Source: Shewanella sp. (GTDB lineage: Bacteria > Pseudomonadota > Gammaproteobacteria > Enterobacterales > Shewanellaceae). Taken from it: a stretch of DNA of 46,394 bases. The notes beneath the pieces were generated by a model. It was not told where the DNA came from. It worked only from the letters and a program-made list of their open reading frames with translations, and searched no databases. Location of the stretch: positions 1-46,394 of the forward strand of contig NZ_JABSSM010000006.1 in assembly GCF_013214165.1 (NCBI RefSeq), given 5' to 3'. Below are positions 7,998-17,201 of this stretch, piece by piece. The translations under genes and the position numbers were made by a program. Position 1 is the first letter of the stretch. Every line of letters starts with the position of its first letter.

Positions 7998-9116
7998 ATG
8001 CAAGTAAAATCAAATTTTAAGTCTAAGTATAAGTCTAATGCTAAACGCGTCGATTCGGTTGAAGCGACCTTGTTGGATAAACACCAATCGCGTCGGGTCG
8101 AAGTTGATTTAAGCACGAATAAAGAGATAGTCCTCACGGGGGATCGCGCCACGGGTCAGTTGCACCTAGGCCATTATGTAGGCTCCTTGCAACAGAGAGT
8201 CAGTCTACAAGACGTGTATCAGCAGACCATTTTAGTGGCAGATATGCAGGGCCTGACCGATAACGGTCACCAGCCGCAGAAGGTCGCAGCTAATATTCTT
8301 AATGTGGTGGCCGATTACCTCGCGGTGGGTATCGATCCCCTAAAGACCAGGATCTGTCTGCAGTCCGCCATCCCGGCTCTGGCCGAACTTACCATGTATT
8401 ATGCTAATCTGGTGTCTATCGCCAGGTTAGAGCGCAACCCTACGGTGAAACACGAGATCCAATCTAAGTCATTCGGGCGCAGTATACCGGCAGGTTTCTT
8501 AACCTATCCCATCAGTCAGGCGGCTGATATCACTGCCTTCAATGCCACTCTGGTGCCCGTTGGGGAAGATCAATTACCTATGTTGGAGCAGACTAATGAG
8601 ATAGTCAGGAGGCTGAATCATATCGCAGGCAGCGATATCTTGACCGAGTGTAAGCCTCTGCTGAGTAAGGTATCACGCTTGCCCAGTTGCGATGGTCGCA
8701 GCAAGATGTCTAAATCCATGGGTAACACCATTATGCTCAGTGCGAGTGAGCGGGAAATAACTAAGGCGGTTAAGTCCATGTATACCGATCCCGATCATCT
8801 GCGAGTGCAAGATCCCGGTAAGGTAGAGGGCAACGTGGTGTTTACGTTTTTGGACGCGTTTCATCCGGATACGGATTATGTCCTTGGGCTTAAGGAGCAA
8901 TACCGCTGTGGTGGTCTAGGGGATGGCACCACCAAGAAAATTTTGGAGGAGTGTCTGCAGGAAACCTTGAAACCTATTCGTGAACGCAGAGCTAGGTTTA
9001 TCGATGATAAGGCGCAGCTGATTGACATATTGAAGCGAGGAAGCGAGCAGGCTAAGGAAGAGTCTACTCGCGTGTTAACGTCCGTGAAGCAGGCTTTCGG
9101 ATTAAATCTGTTTTAA
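7998..9116 (+). CDS. trpS: Tryptophanyl-tRNA synthetase (non-E. coli type)
   Basis: This class I synthetase charges tRNA-Trp. Numbered from ATG 7998 (372 residues), the HIGH-type motif is HLGH at 56-59 and KMSKS is at 236-240; LVPVGEDQLPMLEQT is the usual Trp-binding helix region. The wording of conserved blocks (GDRATGQLHLGHYVGS, IPAGFLTYPISQAADITAF, DPGKVEGN) belongs to the branch found in Firmicutes and others, not the E. coli TrpS branch, so it may be an extra synthetase. An in-frame ATG at 7950 lacks a ribosome binding site, whereas 7998 follows AGGAG with 6-base spacing. A Lys-rich N-terminal extension of about 40 residues precedes the catalytic core. The upstream leader suggests induction when charged tRNA-Trp is scarce. 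Confidence 0.92.
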   Translation: MQVKSNFKSKYKSNAKRVDSVEATLLDKHQSRRVEVDLSTNKEIVLTGDRATGQLHLGHYVGSLQQRVSLQDVYQQTILVADMQGLTDNGHQPQKVAANILNVVADYLAVGIDPLKTRICLQSAIPALAELTMYYANLVSIARLERNPTVKHEIQSKSFGRSIPAGFLTYPISQAADITAFNATLVPVGEDQLPMLEQTNEIVRRLNHIAGSDILTECKPLLSKVSRLPSCDGRSKMSKSMGNTIMLSASEREITKAVKSMYTDPDHLRVQDPGKVEGNVVFTFLDAFHPDTDYVLGLKEQYRCGGLGDGTTKKILEECLQETLKPIRERRARFIDDKAQLIDILKRGSEQAKEESTRVLTSVKQAFGLNLF

Positions 9117-9128
9117 CTCATGGTGATT

Positions 9129-9152
9129 TTATTACTATCACTATCACTATCA
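9129..9152 (-). other. Eight consecutive in-frame stop codons
   Basis: On the minus strand the WD40 gene ends TGA TAG TGA TAG TGA TAG TAA TAA. The run is produced by three copies of the hexamer TGATAG and is in frame with the gene. It lies in the short convergent space between trpS and the WD40 gene. Confidence 0.95.
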
Positions 9153-10166
9153 CAGTTTCCACATTTCCAGTGCCCCATCCGAGCTTAGGGTCATGAGCTG
9201 GCCGCTGGGGGTGACGGCCATATCGAGCACTGTGGTCCCGGCGGTAAAAGCGGTGATATTCCAGTGCTGCTTTTCCTTGCCTGAACTCAGATCCCAGCTC
9301 ATCACCTTCTGTTTTGAGCTGGCTGTGATGAGCGTCTTGCCCCGGTCGACAAATAACGCTTGTCTGAAATAGCGATAGCGCTCTAGGAAGGCTAACTGGC
9401 CGATACTCTCACCAGTATGAGAGTCGGCTATGAGGTGATTATCTAAGGCATCGGCGATAAATATTCTACCTTGGGCTGCATCGAAACTGATGCTGGTGAT
9501 CCGCTGTGCCAGGCTAAAGTCCTCGATGACTCGTCCATCGCTACTGGCCCAAAGAAGCGCGTGTCCATCATGGGCTGCCGACAATATTCGTGTGTCATAA
9601 GCGATAAATTCAACATGACTGACGGGCCCATCATGGAGCTGAAACATAGACAATTGCTTATTTTGGAGATCGACTGTGATCACCGAGCCTTCGTTCATGC
9701 CGAGCAACACACGTTTTCCGCTCTGGCTCAGATGCACACTGGAGATACTGGCATCACTGTCAAAGCCCTGTGCAAGCCAGGAGACGTCGAGTTTGCCGCT
9801 ATTGAGATCAAATATCGATACTTGATGCTTTCCCACCGTCGCCAGATACTGATTATTTCCTGAGAGTGATACTCGGTAAATAGGCTCATCGAAGTCATCT
9901 GCCAGCCAATGATGTAACAGAGATTTCGAGGCATTATGCCACACCGATAACTCACGGGTGCGGCTCAAGGTGACTGCAAGCTTGGTATCGCTGGACAGGT
10001 CGGCATCGATGAGATTGTCTGCGACATATCTATGGATAGCGCTTGGCTTTGATTCTGGTGTAGCCATGGGTTGACCGCAGCCAGTAAGAATAAGACCGAA
10101 TGCCATCAGCGAAACGCTAATGATGCTAGAGGCGAGCTTATTTGAGTCGATATGGGACAAGATCAA
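9150..10166 (-). CDS. WD40-repeat lipoprotein
   Basis: The 338-residue protein has a lipoprotein signal: hydrophobic residues 12-28 and lipobox LTGC with Cys30. The mature part consists of beta-propeller-type repeats, with phrases such as TKLAVTLSRTRELSVWH, YDTRILSAAHDGHALLW and PSGQLMTLSSDGALEMW spaced about 40 residues apart, giving about six or seven blades. It is presumably membrane-anchored in the periplasm and mediates protein contacts; no enzymatic motif is seen. It ends in an unusual run of stop codons. It converges on trpS with only 33 bases between them. Function unknown; similar WD40 lipoproteins occur across Shewanella and Vibrio. Confidence 0.8.
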   Translation of the reverse strand: MILSHIDSNKLASSIISVSLMAFGLILTGCGQPMATPESKPSAIHRYVADNLIDADLSSDTKLAVTLSRTRELSVWHNASKSLLHHWLADDFDEPIYRVSLSGNNQYLATVGKHQVSIFDLNSGKLDVSWLAQGFDSDASISSVHLSQSGKRVLLGMNEGSVITVDLQNKQLSMFQLHDGPVSHVEFIAYDTRILSAAHDGHALLWASSDGRVIEDFSLAQRITSISFDAAQGRIFIADALDNHLIADSHTGESIGQLAFLERYRYFRQALFVDRGKTLITASSKQKVMSWDLSSGKEKQHWNITAFTAGTTVLDMAVTPSGQLMTLSSDGALEMWKL

Positions 10167-10268
10167 TCTGGCTCGAATTAATTAAGCGATAACCGATACT
10201 AGCATATGCTTTGCTGGTATCGGTTATTCGTCATTTAACTTAGTTATTTTTGAATTCATGGCCTTGGG

Positions 10269-10606
10269 TTATTTCAATCTATAGATCACTTCGACTTGTC
10301 TCGAATGGTGACTTGGCCTTGTTGATAGCTTTCGGCTACGTCATAGCTAGGATCGGCGTTCATGCGCATCATCACAGGCTGAACCGGGCGTTGATCTAAG
10401 TAACGGATCTCCCAGAGTCCCAGGATCTCTTCACCGAAGCCCACGGCGAGTTTATTGGCTTTGCGCTGAGCGTCCTGGATGGCTGCCAAGCGAGCCTTAT
10501 CTATGTATTCCTCCTCCTTGCTGGTCTTAAGCGCTATGTTATTTATTTTGTTTGCTGCCACGGTTTTAAACTTGAGGTCAGTGTTGCCTGGATATCCAGT
10601 ATAGGG
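10269..10606 (-). pseudogene. SIMPL-domain (DUF541) gene remnant with frameshift
   Basis: The frame entered at 10606 reads a SIMPL-like C-terminal half (INNIALKTSKEEEYIDKARL, AIQDAQRKANKLAVGFGEE, QQGQVTIRD). There is no signal peptide or N-terminal half, and an in-frame TAG lies at 10607-10609. Near 10295-10297 the frame breaks: as written it stops at 10286-10288 after RDKSK, but shifting one base restores VEVIYRLK and a TAA at 10269-10271, a typical SIMPL ending. A one-base deletion in an already truncated gene explains this. Intact SIMPL proteins are about 230 residues and periplasmic. No ribosome binding site precedes the GTG at 10561. Confidence 0.8.
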
Positions 10607-10837
10607 CTAGCTGAGCTTCACCTATTGATGATTAATACATCAATGCATTAAGCAACCAATGCATCAAATTGTTACCCACAGGCATAATAGATTGTCTTCC
10701 TAAGGTTAAGATATCAAGATGTTGCTGAGTGGTTGCCAGTCTGTTTGCTTCTGTTTTCTTTGACTATACTATGGCTAACGGCGGCTGCGATTAGCTGTTT
10801 TTACTCGAGATTCATTAGCGAAATCTATGGAGGTGGT

Positions 10838-11560
10838 ATGTACTTTATAAGAAGAAACCTACTGTTAGGTTCAGCCATTGTCTTCTGCTACCTAGCCGTG
10901 ATCCTCTACACCGGAAAACTCGCAGATGTGTCCCTGTCTGATGAGGCCCATGTTTACGGTACCCAGCAGGCCTATGGCAGAGCCGTGGTCGATCACAGAG
11001 TATCATTGTCTGATGTCCGTGCTGTGGCTAAGGTTCAGCCAGCAAGGCTACAAGCGCTTAATTCTGAAATTAAAAGTGCAATGACTATTGGCAGTTACAA
11101 TGAATTTTCCAGTATCAGCAACCTAGCTATGGCCGAGGTTGGCACAAATAATATAGGTCGGAGTGTTCAAGCTAACCTAGCTAATACCGAGGTGGCTTTT
11201 ACCAAGGTGATTAATGCCAGTGCTAACGTGAATACTCGAGCGCGTGTTACGGCTAAGCTCGAAGCCTTGCGGAAACGACACCAGGACCCTAATTACAAGG
11301 TCGAACTTGAGAAGCGGAGACTGTCCAGTGTGCTCAATACGGTTATCTTCATCCTAGGGATTGCCATTATTGCATTGACACTTTGCGGGGATAATCAGAA
11401 GCAAGAGTTTGATGAGAAGATGATATTCTTGTCGGCGTTAATCTTACTCGATTTTATGTTTATTGGTGGGCTCTTCACCATGTTAATGCCCTTGATAGGC
11501 CTAGCCATACTCTATGGTAGACAGTATTTAACTACTCATTTCACCCCCCATCAGGAGTAG
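10838..11560 (+). CDS. Unknown membrane protein with extracytoplasmic helical domain
   Basis: This protein was not recognised. From ATG 10838, which follows GGAGG by four bases, it has 240 residues. The frame is open further upstream (10733) but without a good initiation site. One membrane segment lies near residues 8-27. A helical, Ala/Asn-rich stretch of about 140 residues follows (for example SSISNLAMAEVGTNNIGRSV), then two hydrophobic segments near the C-terminus (VLNTVIFILGIAIIALTL and IFLSALILLDFMFIGGLF). The topology resembles a small sensor or scaffold protein, but there is no known domain to support this. It is isolated between a pseudogene and a convergent gene. Confidence 0.7.
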   Translation: MYFIRRNLLLGSAIVFCYLAVILYTGKLADVSLSDEAHVYGTQQAYGRAVVDHRVSLSDVRAVAKVQPARLQALNSEIKSAMTIGSYNEFSSISNLAMAEVGTNNIGRSVQANLANTEVAFTKVINASANVNTRARVTAKLEALRKRHQDPNYKVELEKRRLSSVLNTVIFILGIAIIALTLCGDNQKQEFDEKMIFLSALILLDFMFIGGLFTMLMPLIGLAILYGRQYLTTHFTPHQE

Positions 11561-11583
11561 GGTTACTGAGGCCTTTTTGGTGT

Positions 11584-11611
11584 CCAACACCCAGTTTTGG
11601 CTGGGTGTTGG
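11584..11611. terminator. Hairpin between convergent genes
   Basis: A perfect 11-bp stem CCAACACCCAG (11584-11594) pairs with 11601-11611 around loop TTTTGG. It sits between the convergent 10838 and 11636 genes and could serve both, although no T-run follows on either strand. Confidence 0.6.
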
Positions 11612-11635
11612 GAGTACGGCTAAGCCGCAGCATAT

Positions 11636-13879
11636 TTATCGTTCTACTTTTAGTCTACTACCCAGTTGGGCTGACTGATTGGGATTTTGGTTTTTACTGG
11701 CCTCTTGTGTCGGCGTTAAGCCTAAGTCCGGTTTGCCAATATCTCCCTGACCATAGTCACATACTCCATCGGGGAATATATTTTCCAAGTGCTCCTGATA
11801 AGCCTCAATGGAAACATTGCCGTATATGCCTCGCGCTATGGCATCACTAACCGGGATACGACCACACTTGAAGATGCTGCCGGCCCAGGGGCCACCTGCT
11901 TGTACGCGAATGTTGCTGTATATGGGATATATTTTACTGCATTTCCCGAATGGTTGATTATTCCATTCGCCATCCCACACATCCGCCCCCTCAAATTGCA
12001 CCTTACCTAGATGATCTATGCAGGCATCGACTAAGTCAGCGGGCTTGCTGCTGGCAAGGTCTTTATTTTCCGAGGCGCTTAAGGCCATCAGCCATCGGTC
12101 AAGAAACGCTATGCCCTTATCGATGGGAGTATGATCTTTATGGGAAATCCATACCACCTGATTATCATTGTGTCCCTGATATTGCTGGATCCTTAGCCGG
12201 GTCTCGAAGGACGCTAAGGTGTGGTGCATGTTGAGATCGTCTTCCAGATAGTGACGGATCTCCAGGATAGGTAACTCGGCCTTGCCGATGAATATCTGCC
12301 CGTATTTATAGCCGTTGACGATCGCCTGGGGATCGGCTGGTTTTCGTTTGGCAAAATGGGGTGTTGCCTCGGTGATATTATTGCGGCTCCACAGGCTGAG
12401 CCAGATGGGGAACCTCATGCCAAAAGGTGTGAATGCCGTTTCTTTACGCATTTTATCTTGTGGTACCCAGGAACCGATATACCGATTGAGGTGAATAAAC
12501 TCTTCGATGTTGATGTCTCCCCTTTGCATGGCTCTCAGGCCATACTGAACGCCCTCATTGCCCCAGGTGGTGCGTGCAAACCCATGACTATCAGTGCCAT
12601 AAATCTGGGCTAAATCTTGCCAATATGTCCAGTTAACCTCTTCTTTCACCTTATCGGAGAAGTAAGGTTTGACGAAACCTTGTTTGGGATTGTAGAAGAA
12701 GGTCGCGGCGATAAACCAAGAATATACACATTCGCTGCTGCCATTGGGCATGGAGGGCCAAGCACCGGCAAATAATTGATTGAGGGGGACTAAGAAGGTA
12801 TAGGGATGTGTAAAACCATTGATGCCATTCATGCCCTCAATATTCTCTCTCTGCTCCCAGTCTTTCCACTTACTATTGCCGTTGTCTGTGACGTTAAAGT
12901 AGTGCTGGAGCAGGTCGCAATCGAGCAGGAATATCGATTGTGACACCATATCCGGATAGCTGTAGATTGGCATTATCCCATCTAAAACCCCAGTGCTGTT
13001 TTGGGCGATAAGGTACTGGGCGAGTCCACCACCTGAGCCGCCAATGCCTAAGGTATAGAGGGGGTCACCATAGAGAGAGATGAACTGTGCCTTGACTCTT
13101 CTGGCGGTATCTTCGGCGAGCAACATGTTATAGCTGTAGCTGGTATTGTTACCACTGGAGGCGATGACGGCGTAGCCTTGTCTGAGTAAGGTGAGGCGTC
13201 TATTGATCAGGCGTTCGGCCCCCATTTGTCCCTGTCGAAACCCTATGCTGGCGCCGCCTTTGAACTGATAGATGAGCTTATTATTCCAATATTGCTTGGT
13301 GTCTCTGACCCCTAAGCTGGTCTCGGACACTAGCATGGCAATAAAATAGATATAGCGGTTGATGCTACCTCTCTCTAAGCGGAAAATCTCCGCGACCGGC
13401 TTACCTTGGATCTCAATTGTCGCAATATCTGCTCTTGCTGGTGGCTTATCGAGATCGTAGCTTCGTATTTTATCTGTGCCTGTTAAGGTATAAAAATAGT
13501 CTATTCTTGAGGTGACCATGCAGTCTTTGCTGTAGCCCATTATCGCGTCGTTGTCATCGTAAACCGTGACGCCATAACCCGCTTGATTATCGACCAGAGG
13601 CTGACCTAAACCGGCATCGACAGTCATGCAGTAGAATGGGTATTGGCGCATACCCGAGTAGAGGCTGTCGGCTGGGCCAACTTCGCCGAGTTTGATCGGG
13701 AAAGGGAAGGTTTCACTGGGTCTTGGGGTGAGGCTGATATGCTTGTCTATCTGTAACAACAGGTTTTCTTGATCCATAGGTGCAACGGATATGACCTGAC
13801 GTTTGACCAGAGGGTCTGGTTCACATGCGCTTAAGGTTATGATTAAAGTGAATAATAATATCAACCCCCTGCTATTCAT
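11636..13879 (-). CDS. Large lipoprotein hydrolase, DUF6351-like
   Basis: This 747-residue protein has a lipoprotein signal with lipobox LSAC (Cys19), so it should be anchored in the cell envelope. A serine-hydrolase nucleophile elbow is visible as GIGGSGGGLAQYL with Ser282, in a context (GYAVIASSGNN before, IAQNSTGVLDGIMPIYSYPD after) that matches my memory of the DUF6351 family of large alpha/beta-hydrolase proteins. Candidate acid and base residues lie in the C-terminal third (for example WISHKDHTP) but cannot be assigned. It is a single gene, convergent with 10838. Substrate unknown; polyester or tannase-like esters are possible by analogy only. Start ATG at 13879 follows AGGAGTTAGCA. Confidence 0.7.
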   Translation of the reverse strand: MNSRGLILLFTLIITLSACEPDPLVKRQVISVAPMDQENLLLQIDKHISLTPRPSETFPFPIKLGEVGPADSLYSGMRQYPFYCMTVDAGLGQPLVDNQAGYGVTVYDDNDAIMGYSKDCMVTSRIDYFYTLTGTDKIRSYDLDKPPARADIATIEIQGKPVAEIFRLERGSINRYIYFIAMLVSETSLGVRDTKQYWNNKLIYQFKGGASIGFRQGQMGAERLINRRLTLLRQGYAVIASSGNNTSYSYNMLLAEDTARRVKAQFISLYGDPLYTLGIGGSGGGLAQYLIAQNSTGVLDGIMPIYSYPDMVSQSIFLLDCDLLQHYFNVTDNGNSKWKDWEQRENIEGMNGINGFTHPYTFLVPLNQLFAGAWPSMPNGSSECVYSWFIAATFFYNPKQGFVKPYFSDKVKEEVNWTYWQDLAQIYGTDSHGFARTTWGNEGVQYGLRAMQRGDINIEEFIHLNRYIGSWVPQDKMRKETAFTPFGMRFPIWLSLWSRNNITEATPHFAKRKPADPQAIVNGYKYGQIFIGKAELPILEIRHYLEDDLNMHHTLASFETRLRIQQYQGHNDNQVVWISHKDHTPIDKGIAFLDRWLMALSASENKDLASSKPADLVDACIDHLGKVQFEGADVWDGEWNNQPFGKCSKIYPIYSNIRVQAGGPWAGSIFKCGRIPVSDAIARGIYGNVSIEAYQEHLENIFPDGVCDYGQGDIGKPDLGLTPTQEASKNQNPNQSAQLGSRLKVER

Positions 13880-13961
13880 TGCTAACTCCTGTGCTTATCT
13901 AATCCTCTTCTTAAGTCTTGTTCGATTCGATAAAAAAGCAACAATTATGCTGAAATAGTTT

Positions 13962-14170
13962 TTTTGTTGACTTCGTCTGCGACCACGGACAATCCCCGGT
14001 CTTATTCGTCGGCTCTGGCGGCTTCGATGGCCGCATTGAGTGCTAATGAGTTGGCTTGCTCTGAGATATTGCCGAGCACTAATATCGAGCCGATACTCTC
14101 GGTAGCGAAGAGTAAGGGCTGGTGTCGGATACTGGAAAATTGAATCATCGTGCCCGCTTGGATAAAATCT
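13962..14170 (-). pseudogene. Methyl-accepting chemotaxis protein remnant
   Basis: The minus strand encodes the highly conserved MCP signalling tip, ESIGSILVLGNISEQANSLA then LNAAIEAARADE. It is interrupted by TAA at 14002-14004 and continues in the same frame as DRGLSVVADEV before degenerating into a second stop. Functional MCPs read GEQGRGFAVVADEV here. Only about 70 codons remain, with no receptor, HAMP or C-terminal helix. This is a decayed fragment in the 411-base space between the DUF6351-like gene and zapE; the rest of that space (14171-14290) shows nothing recognisable. Confidence 0.85.
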
Positions 14171-14290
14171 AACCTATCAATACTAGTCCACTATCTTGAA
14201 CTCGGGAGCTCGGAAGGACAAAATAGCGTAAAACCTACAGCTTTACTTTGTTTTTTAGGGGGTAATAGACTGCTTCATTGGTTTAGAGAT

Positions 14291-15430
14291 TCAAGCCACT
14301 AGTCGTTTGGAGCTAGTGGCATATTCTGTGGACTGCATCTCCTGTAAGCGGCTAAACGTTCGTCTGAACTCGAAGCTCAATGCGCCTTCGCGGTAGAGTT
14401 CTTCCAGGGGGACTTCGGCGGACAGATAGAGCTTGACTCGCTGATCATAAAGCTCGTCTATCAGGGCAATAAAGCGTCTGGCAGGGTCATCACCCACAGC
14501 ATAAGAGAGTTGGCGTTCACCGGTTTCGGTGGCGATAGCGCCATCTTCGGTGCCTCTGGCGCGGATCCAGGACTTAGGGCGACCGCCGAGTACGGGAATG
14601 TCACTGACAAACAAGGTATCGAAGCGACTGGCCAGCTCGATATAGTCCAGCTGAGATCTGGGGCCATCACATAGGGCATCGAAACTAAACCAGGCTTGAT
14701 TATCACTGACCCTGATGACTGGAATACTGCGGCCTAAGACCTGTATCGATTCATTGCGATAGGCGTTCTGGTCAGCTTTCGAATCAAATAACTCACTAAA
14801 TTTGGCCTGCTGACCCAAGAAGTAGATCTGTTTAAACTCCAGGGAGCGCAGTCGATGATCTTCCTCGCCATCTAAGTGAAACTCGCTGCATTGGCTCTGC
14901 AGCAAGGCAATTGTCGGTAGGAAACGGTCTCTTTGCAGCCCGGATTCATACAGACGTGGGATAGGTATGTTGGAGGTGGCGACTAATATCACCCCCTCCT
15001 TGTATAGCGCCTCGAACAAGGTGCCGAGGATCATGGCGTCACCTATGTCGGAGACGAAAAACTCATCGAAGCAGATGACCTTGCACTCTTTGGCAATGCG
15101 TTTAGCGATGCGCACTAAGGGATCTCTTCTACCGGACTCGGCCAACATGTCTTTATGGATCCGCGCCATAAACCGATGAAAGTGCAGCCTCAGCGTCAGT
15201 TTATCGTCCAGTGCATCGCAGAAAAGATCCATCAACATGGTCTTACCCCGGCCCACATCCCCCCAGAGATAGACTCCTTTAATTGAGTCAGATGGATTTA
15301 TGCCTTGAGGTGAGGTGAGCTGCTCGAACAGAGTATCGAGTAAAGCCACTGCCTGCTCTTGCTTGGGGTCGAAGCTAAAATCTAGCTGAGTGAGTTTCTG
15401 CCGGTATTTAACGAGAGGAGAGAGGCTCAT
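14291..15430 (-). CDS. zapE: AFG1/ZapE family ATPase
   Basis: This 379-residue AFG1-like P-loop ATPase resembles ZapE, which in E. coli associates with the Z-ring and helps division under stress. Walker A is GDVGRGKT (57-64) and Walker B is VICFDEF (118-124), followed by the family-typical FVSDIGDAMILGTLF; LRLHFHRFM at 80-88 is another family block. Its length is normal. It is cytoplasmic or peripheral to the membrane. The ATG at 15430 is followed by MSLSPLVKYRQKL; GAGAGG lies upstream. Here it is not beside rplM-rpsI as in many gammaproteobacteria, so this may be a relocated or second copy. Confidence 0.88.
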   Translation of the reverse strand: MSLSPLVKYRQKLTQLDFSFDPKQEQAVALLDTLFEQLTSPQGINPSDSIKGVYLWGDVGRGKTMLMDLFCDALDDKLTLRLHFHRFMARIHKDMLAESGRRDPLVRIAKRIAKECKVICFDEFFVSDIGDAMILGTLFEALYKEGVILVATSNIPIPRLYESGLQRDRFLPTIALLQSQCSEFHLDGEEDHRLRSLEFKQIYFLGQQAKFSELFDSKADQNAYRNESIQVLGRSIPVIRVSDNQAWFSFDALCDGPRSQLDYIELASRFDTLFVSDIPVLGGRPKSWIRARGTEDGAIATETGERQLSYAVGDDPARRFIALIDELYDQRVKLYLSAEVPLEELYREGALSFEFRRTFSRLQEMQSTEYATSSKRLVA

Positions 15431-15539
15431 ATTGACTGGATATATCGATTAGGAATGGCCGCAAGTATATCAGTTGTGCCGTTTTAAAGCAGGGACAAGT
15501 GATACATTTTAGCGACGAGTCCGATAGTTCTAAACTGGC

Positions 15540-17201
15540 TTAAGGTTCAACCTTGTTAATCTGCCAGCCTGGCAGTTTATTTGTCAGATCTTGACTAATT
15601 CTATCGGCATCGCCTCTGAGTAGAATGTAGGGAGGCGAGTCGAAAATAGACTGAGACATCTGCATTAGCTGTTTGCCGGTCAATTCTTTTATCTGAATTT
15701 GAATATCAGCTAGGTCTTCGCTGCTGCGTTTGAGTGTCAGTTGTTTAATGTACTCTATCTTACGCGAGTACTGGGACTGTATGGTTAGCGTGTACTTACT
15801 CTCCTCATAGGTCTTCAACGCCAATAGCTCGGCGCTGGCAACTTCTTGTTCGGTTGTGAGTTGCAGGTGAGCTAAGATACCAGCTACAAACGCCCCCGTG
15901 TGTTGCACTTGTGTGCTGGCATAATATTTGAGTGTACGCGACTGAGGGTTATCGAAACAGCGGCCATAGATGCCATAGGTGAGCCCGCGTTTTTCTCTTA
16001 AGTCGTAGTAGAGGCGACCGGAAAAACTGCGACCCAACCAATCGGCAAGTAACTGGCAACTTAGGGGATGGCTAGGCGAGAATTCACTCTTCATAGCATC
16101 AACACCTGTAGCTGAACTGGAAACTGAAAGTGGCAGTCTATATCCCACTCTCACCTGCGTCTGCACGGCACCAGGCGCATCTATCAAGTAGATTATCTTG
16201 TCTGTGTTGATAAAAGACTCTGCAGCTGTATCTGTCTCTTGCGCTACTTTGACTAAAGCCGCAGCTTCCTCTGTTCCTTCACGCCCCTCTTTAGCTGTGA
16301 CAGCAGAAGATCGGGTTAAGCGTTTAGCAAGCCGCTCAGCCTCTTCGATTAAGTTTTCCTGAGTAAGAATATTGGCTTGGGCAAGATTTGAGATTCGATG
16401 AGTCGCGGGCAACGACATAAATAGATGCCAGTTAGCGCCGGCTCGCATCTCTTGCTGTAGCTCAGCTAGCTTGCTAAGGCTGAGCTCATCTTGCAGTACT
16501 AAGTTGTTGAGTGCCTGATTATAAGCATGCTTATCTCCCAATATGATATCGGCCCATACTTTATCAATTTCCGCACCGCTATAGGCATTGATATGTTTAT
16601 TAAGCTTTAGCTTTCTACGAACATTATCAATATCAATTTTATCAAATGCCGAATCCTGCCAACTCGCTGCGAGTATGCTCAATGATTGCGCTATCTCCTC
16701 CGCAGGGCAGGCCATTTTTATGCTAATGCTGTGCATTGCCGCTCTTATTCGCAGGCTCTCGATACATGAGATTGGATGCTGAGTCGCTAACCAGGTGGCG
16801 CGTTCATTGAGTGCGGCATTGAGAATGTCTATGTTATTGAATGGCTGGTCTGAATTAATCAGTACCAGCTCGACATAATTAAGCTCCGATGGGCTAGGCG
16901 GGAAGAGGTGCAGGGTAAAATCAGCCGTCAGTGGATGAATTTGCGGTGCCCATGGCTCGGTACCTAGGTGTAATTCAGGCTGGACTCTATGTCGCCGCCC
17001 TGGGATATGAGCTGGTAGATTTTCAACCTCATGGCTTAGCAATGTCGGCGCTCCTTCGAGCCGATTAAAGGTCGGCGTGATAGGTGCTTGCTCGTCGGTG
17101 AACACTAACTTGGTCTGTTGGCAGCCCAGAAGCGGCAGTAACAGCAAGAGGCTAAGCAGGTATCTTGGCGAGTGAATGCTATGTTTATTAAAGCCGATCA
17201 T
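15540..17201 (-). CDS. Non-catalytic M16 peptidase lipoprotein
   Basis: The 553-residue protein has a lipoprotein signal ending LLGC (Cys27). It shows M16-type architecture but lacks the HxxEH zinc motif of active subunits. A C-terminal M16 block is clear, with RLYYDLREKRGLTYGIYGRC carrying the Arg and Tyr used for substrate binding. It overlaps the upstream catalytic partner by four bases (ATGA), so the pair is translationally coupled. By analogy with mitochondrial MPP and bacterial two-subunit M16 proteases, it should pair with the catalytic subunit in the periplasm. A Glu/Ala-rich insertion near residues 295-325 (EGREGTEEAA) is distinctive. Confidence 0.85.
   Translation of the reverse strand: MIGFNKHSIHSPRYLLSLLLLLPLLGCQQTKLVFTDEQAPITPTFNRLEGAPTLLSHEVENLPAHIPGRRHRVQPELHLGTEPWAPQIHPLTADFTLHLFPPSPSELNYVELVLINSDQPFNNIDILNAALNERATWLATQHPISCIESLRIRAAMHSISIKMACPAEEIAQSLSILAASWQDSAFDKIDIDNVRRKLKLNKHINAYSGAEIDKVWADIILGDKHAYNQALNNLVLQDELSLSKLAELQQEMRAGANWHLFMSLPATHRISNLAQANILTQENLIEEAERLAKRLTRSSAVTAKEGREGTEEAAALVKVAQETDTAAESFINTDKIIYLIDAPGAVQTQVRVGYRLPLSVSSSATGVDAMKSEFSPSHPLSCQLLADWLGRSFSGRLYYDLREKRGLTYGIYGRCFDNPQSRTLKYYASTQVQHTGAFVAGILAHLQLTTEQEVASAELLALKTYEESKYTLTIQSQYSRKIEYIKQLTLKRSSEDLADIQIQIKELTGKQLMQMSQSIFDSPPYILLRGDADRISQDLTNKLPGWQINKVEP

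Noticed and set aside
10733..10837. N-terminal extension of the 10838 membrane protein
   Set aside because: The extension would add a second hydrophobic segment but has no ribosome binding site, whereas GGAGG precedes 10838.
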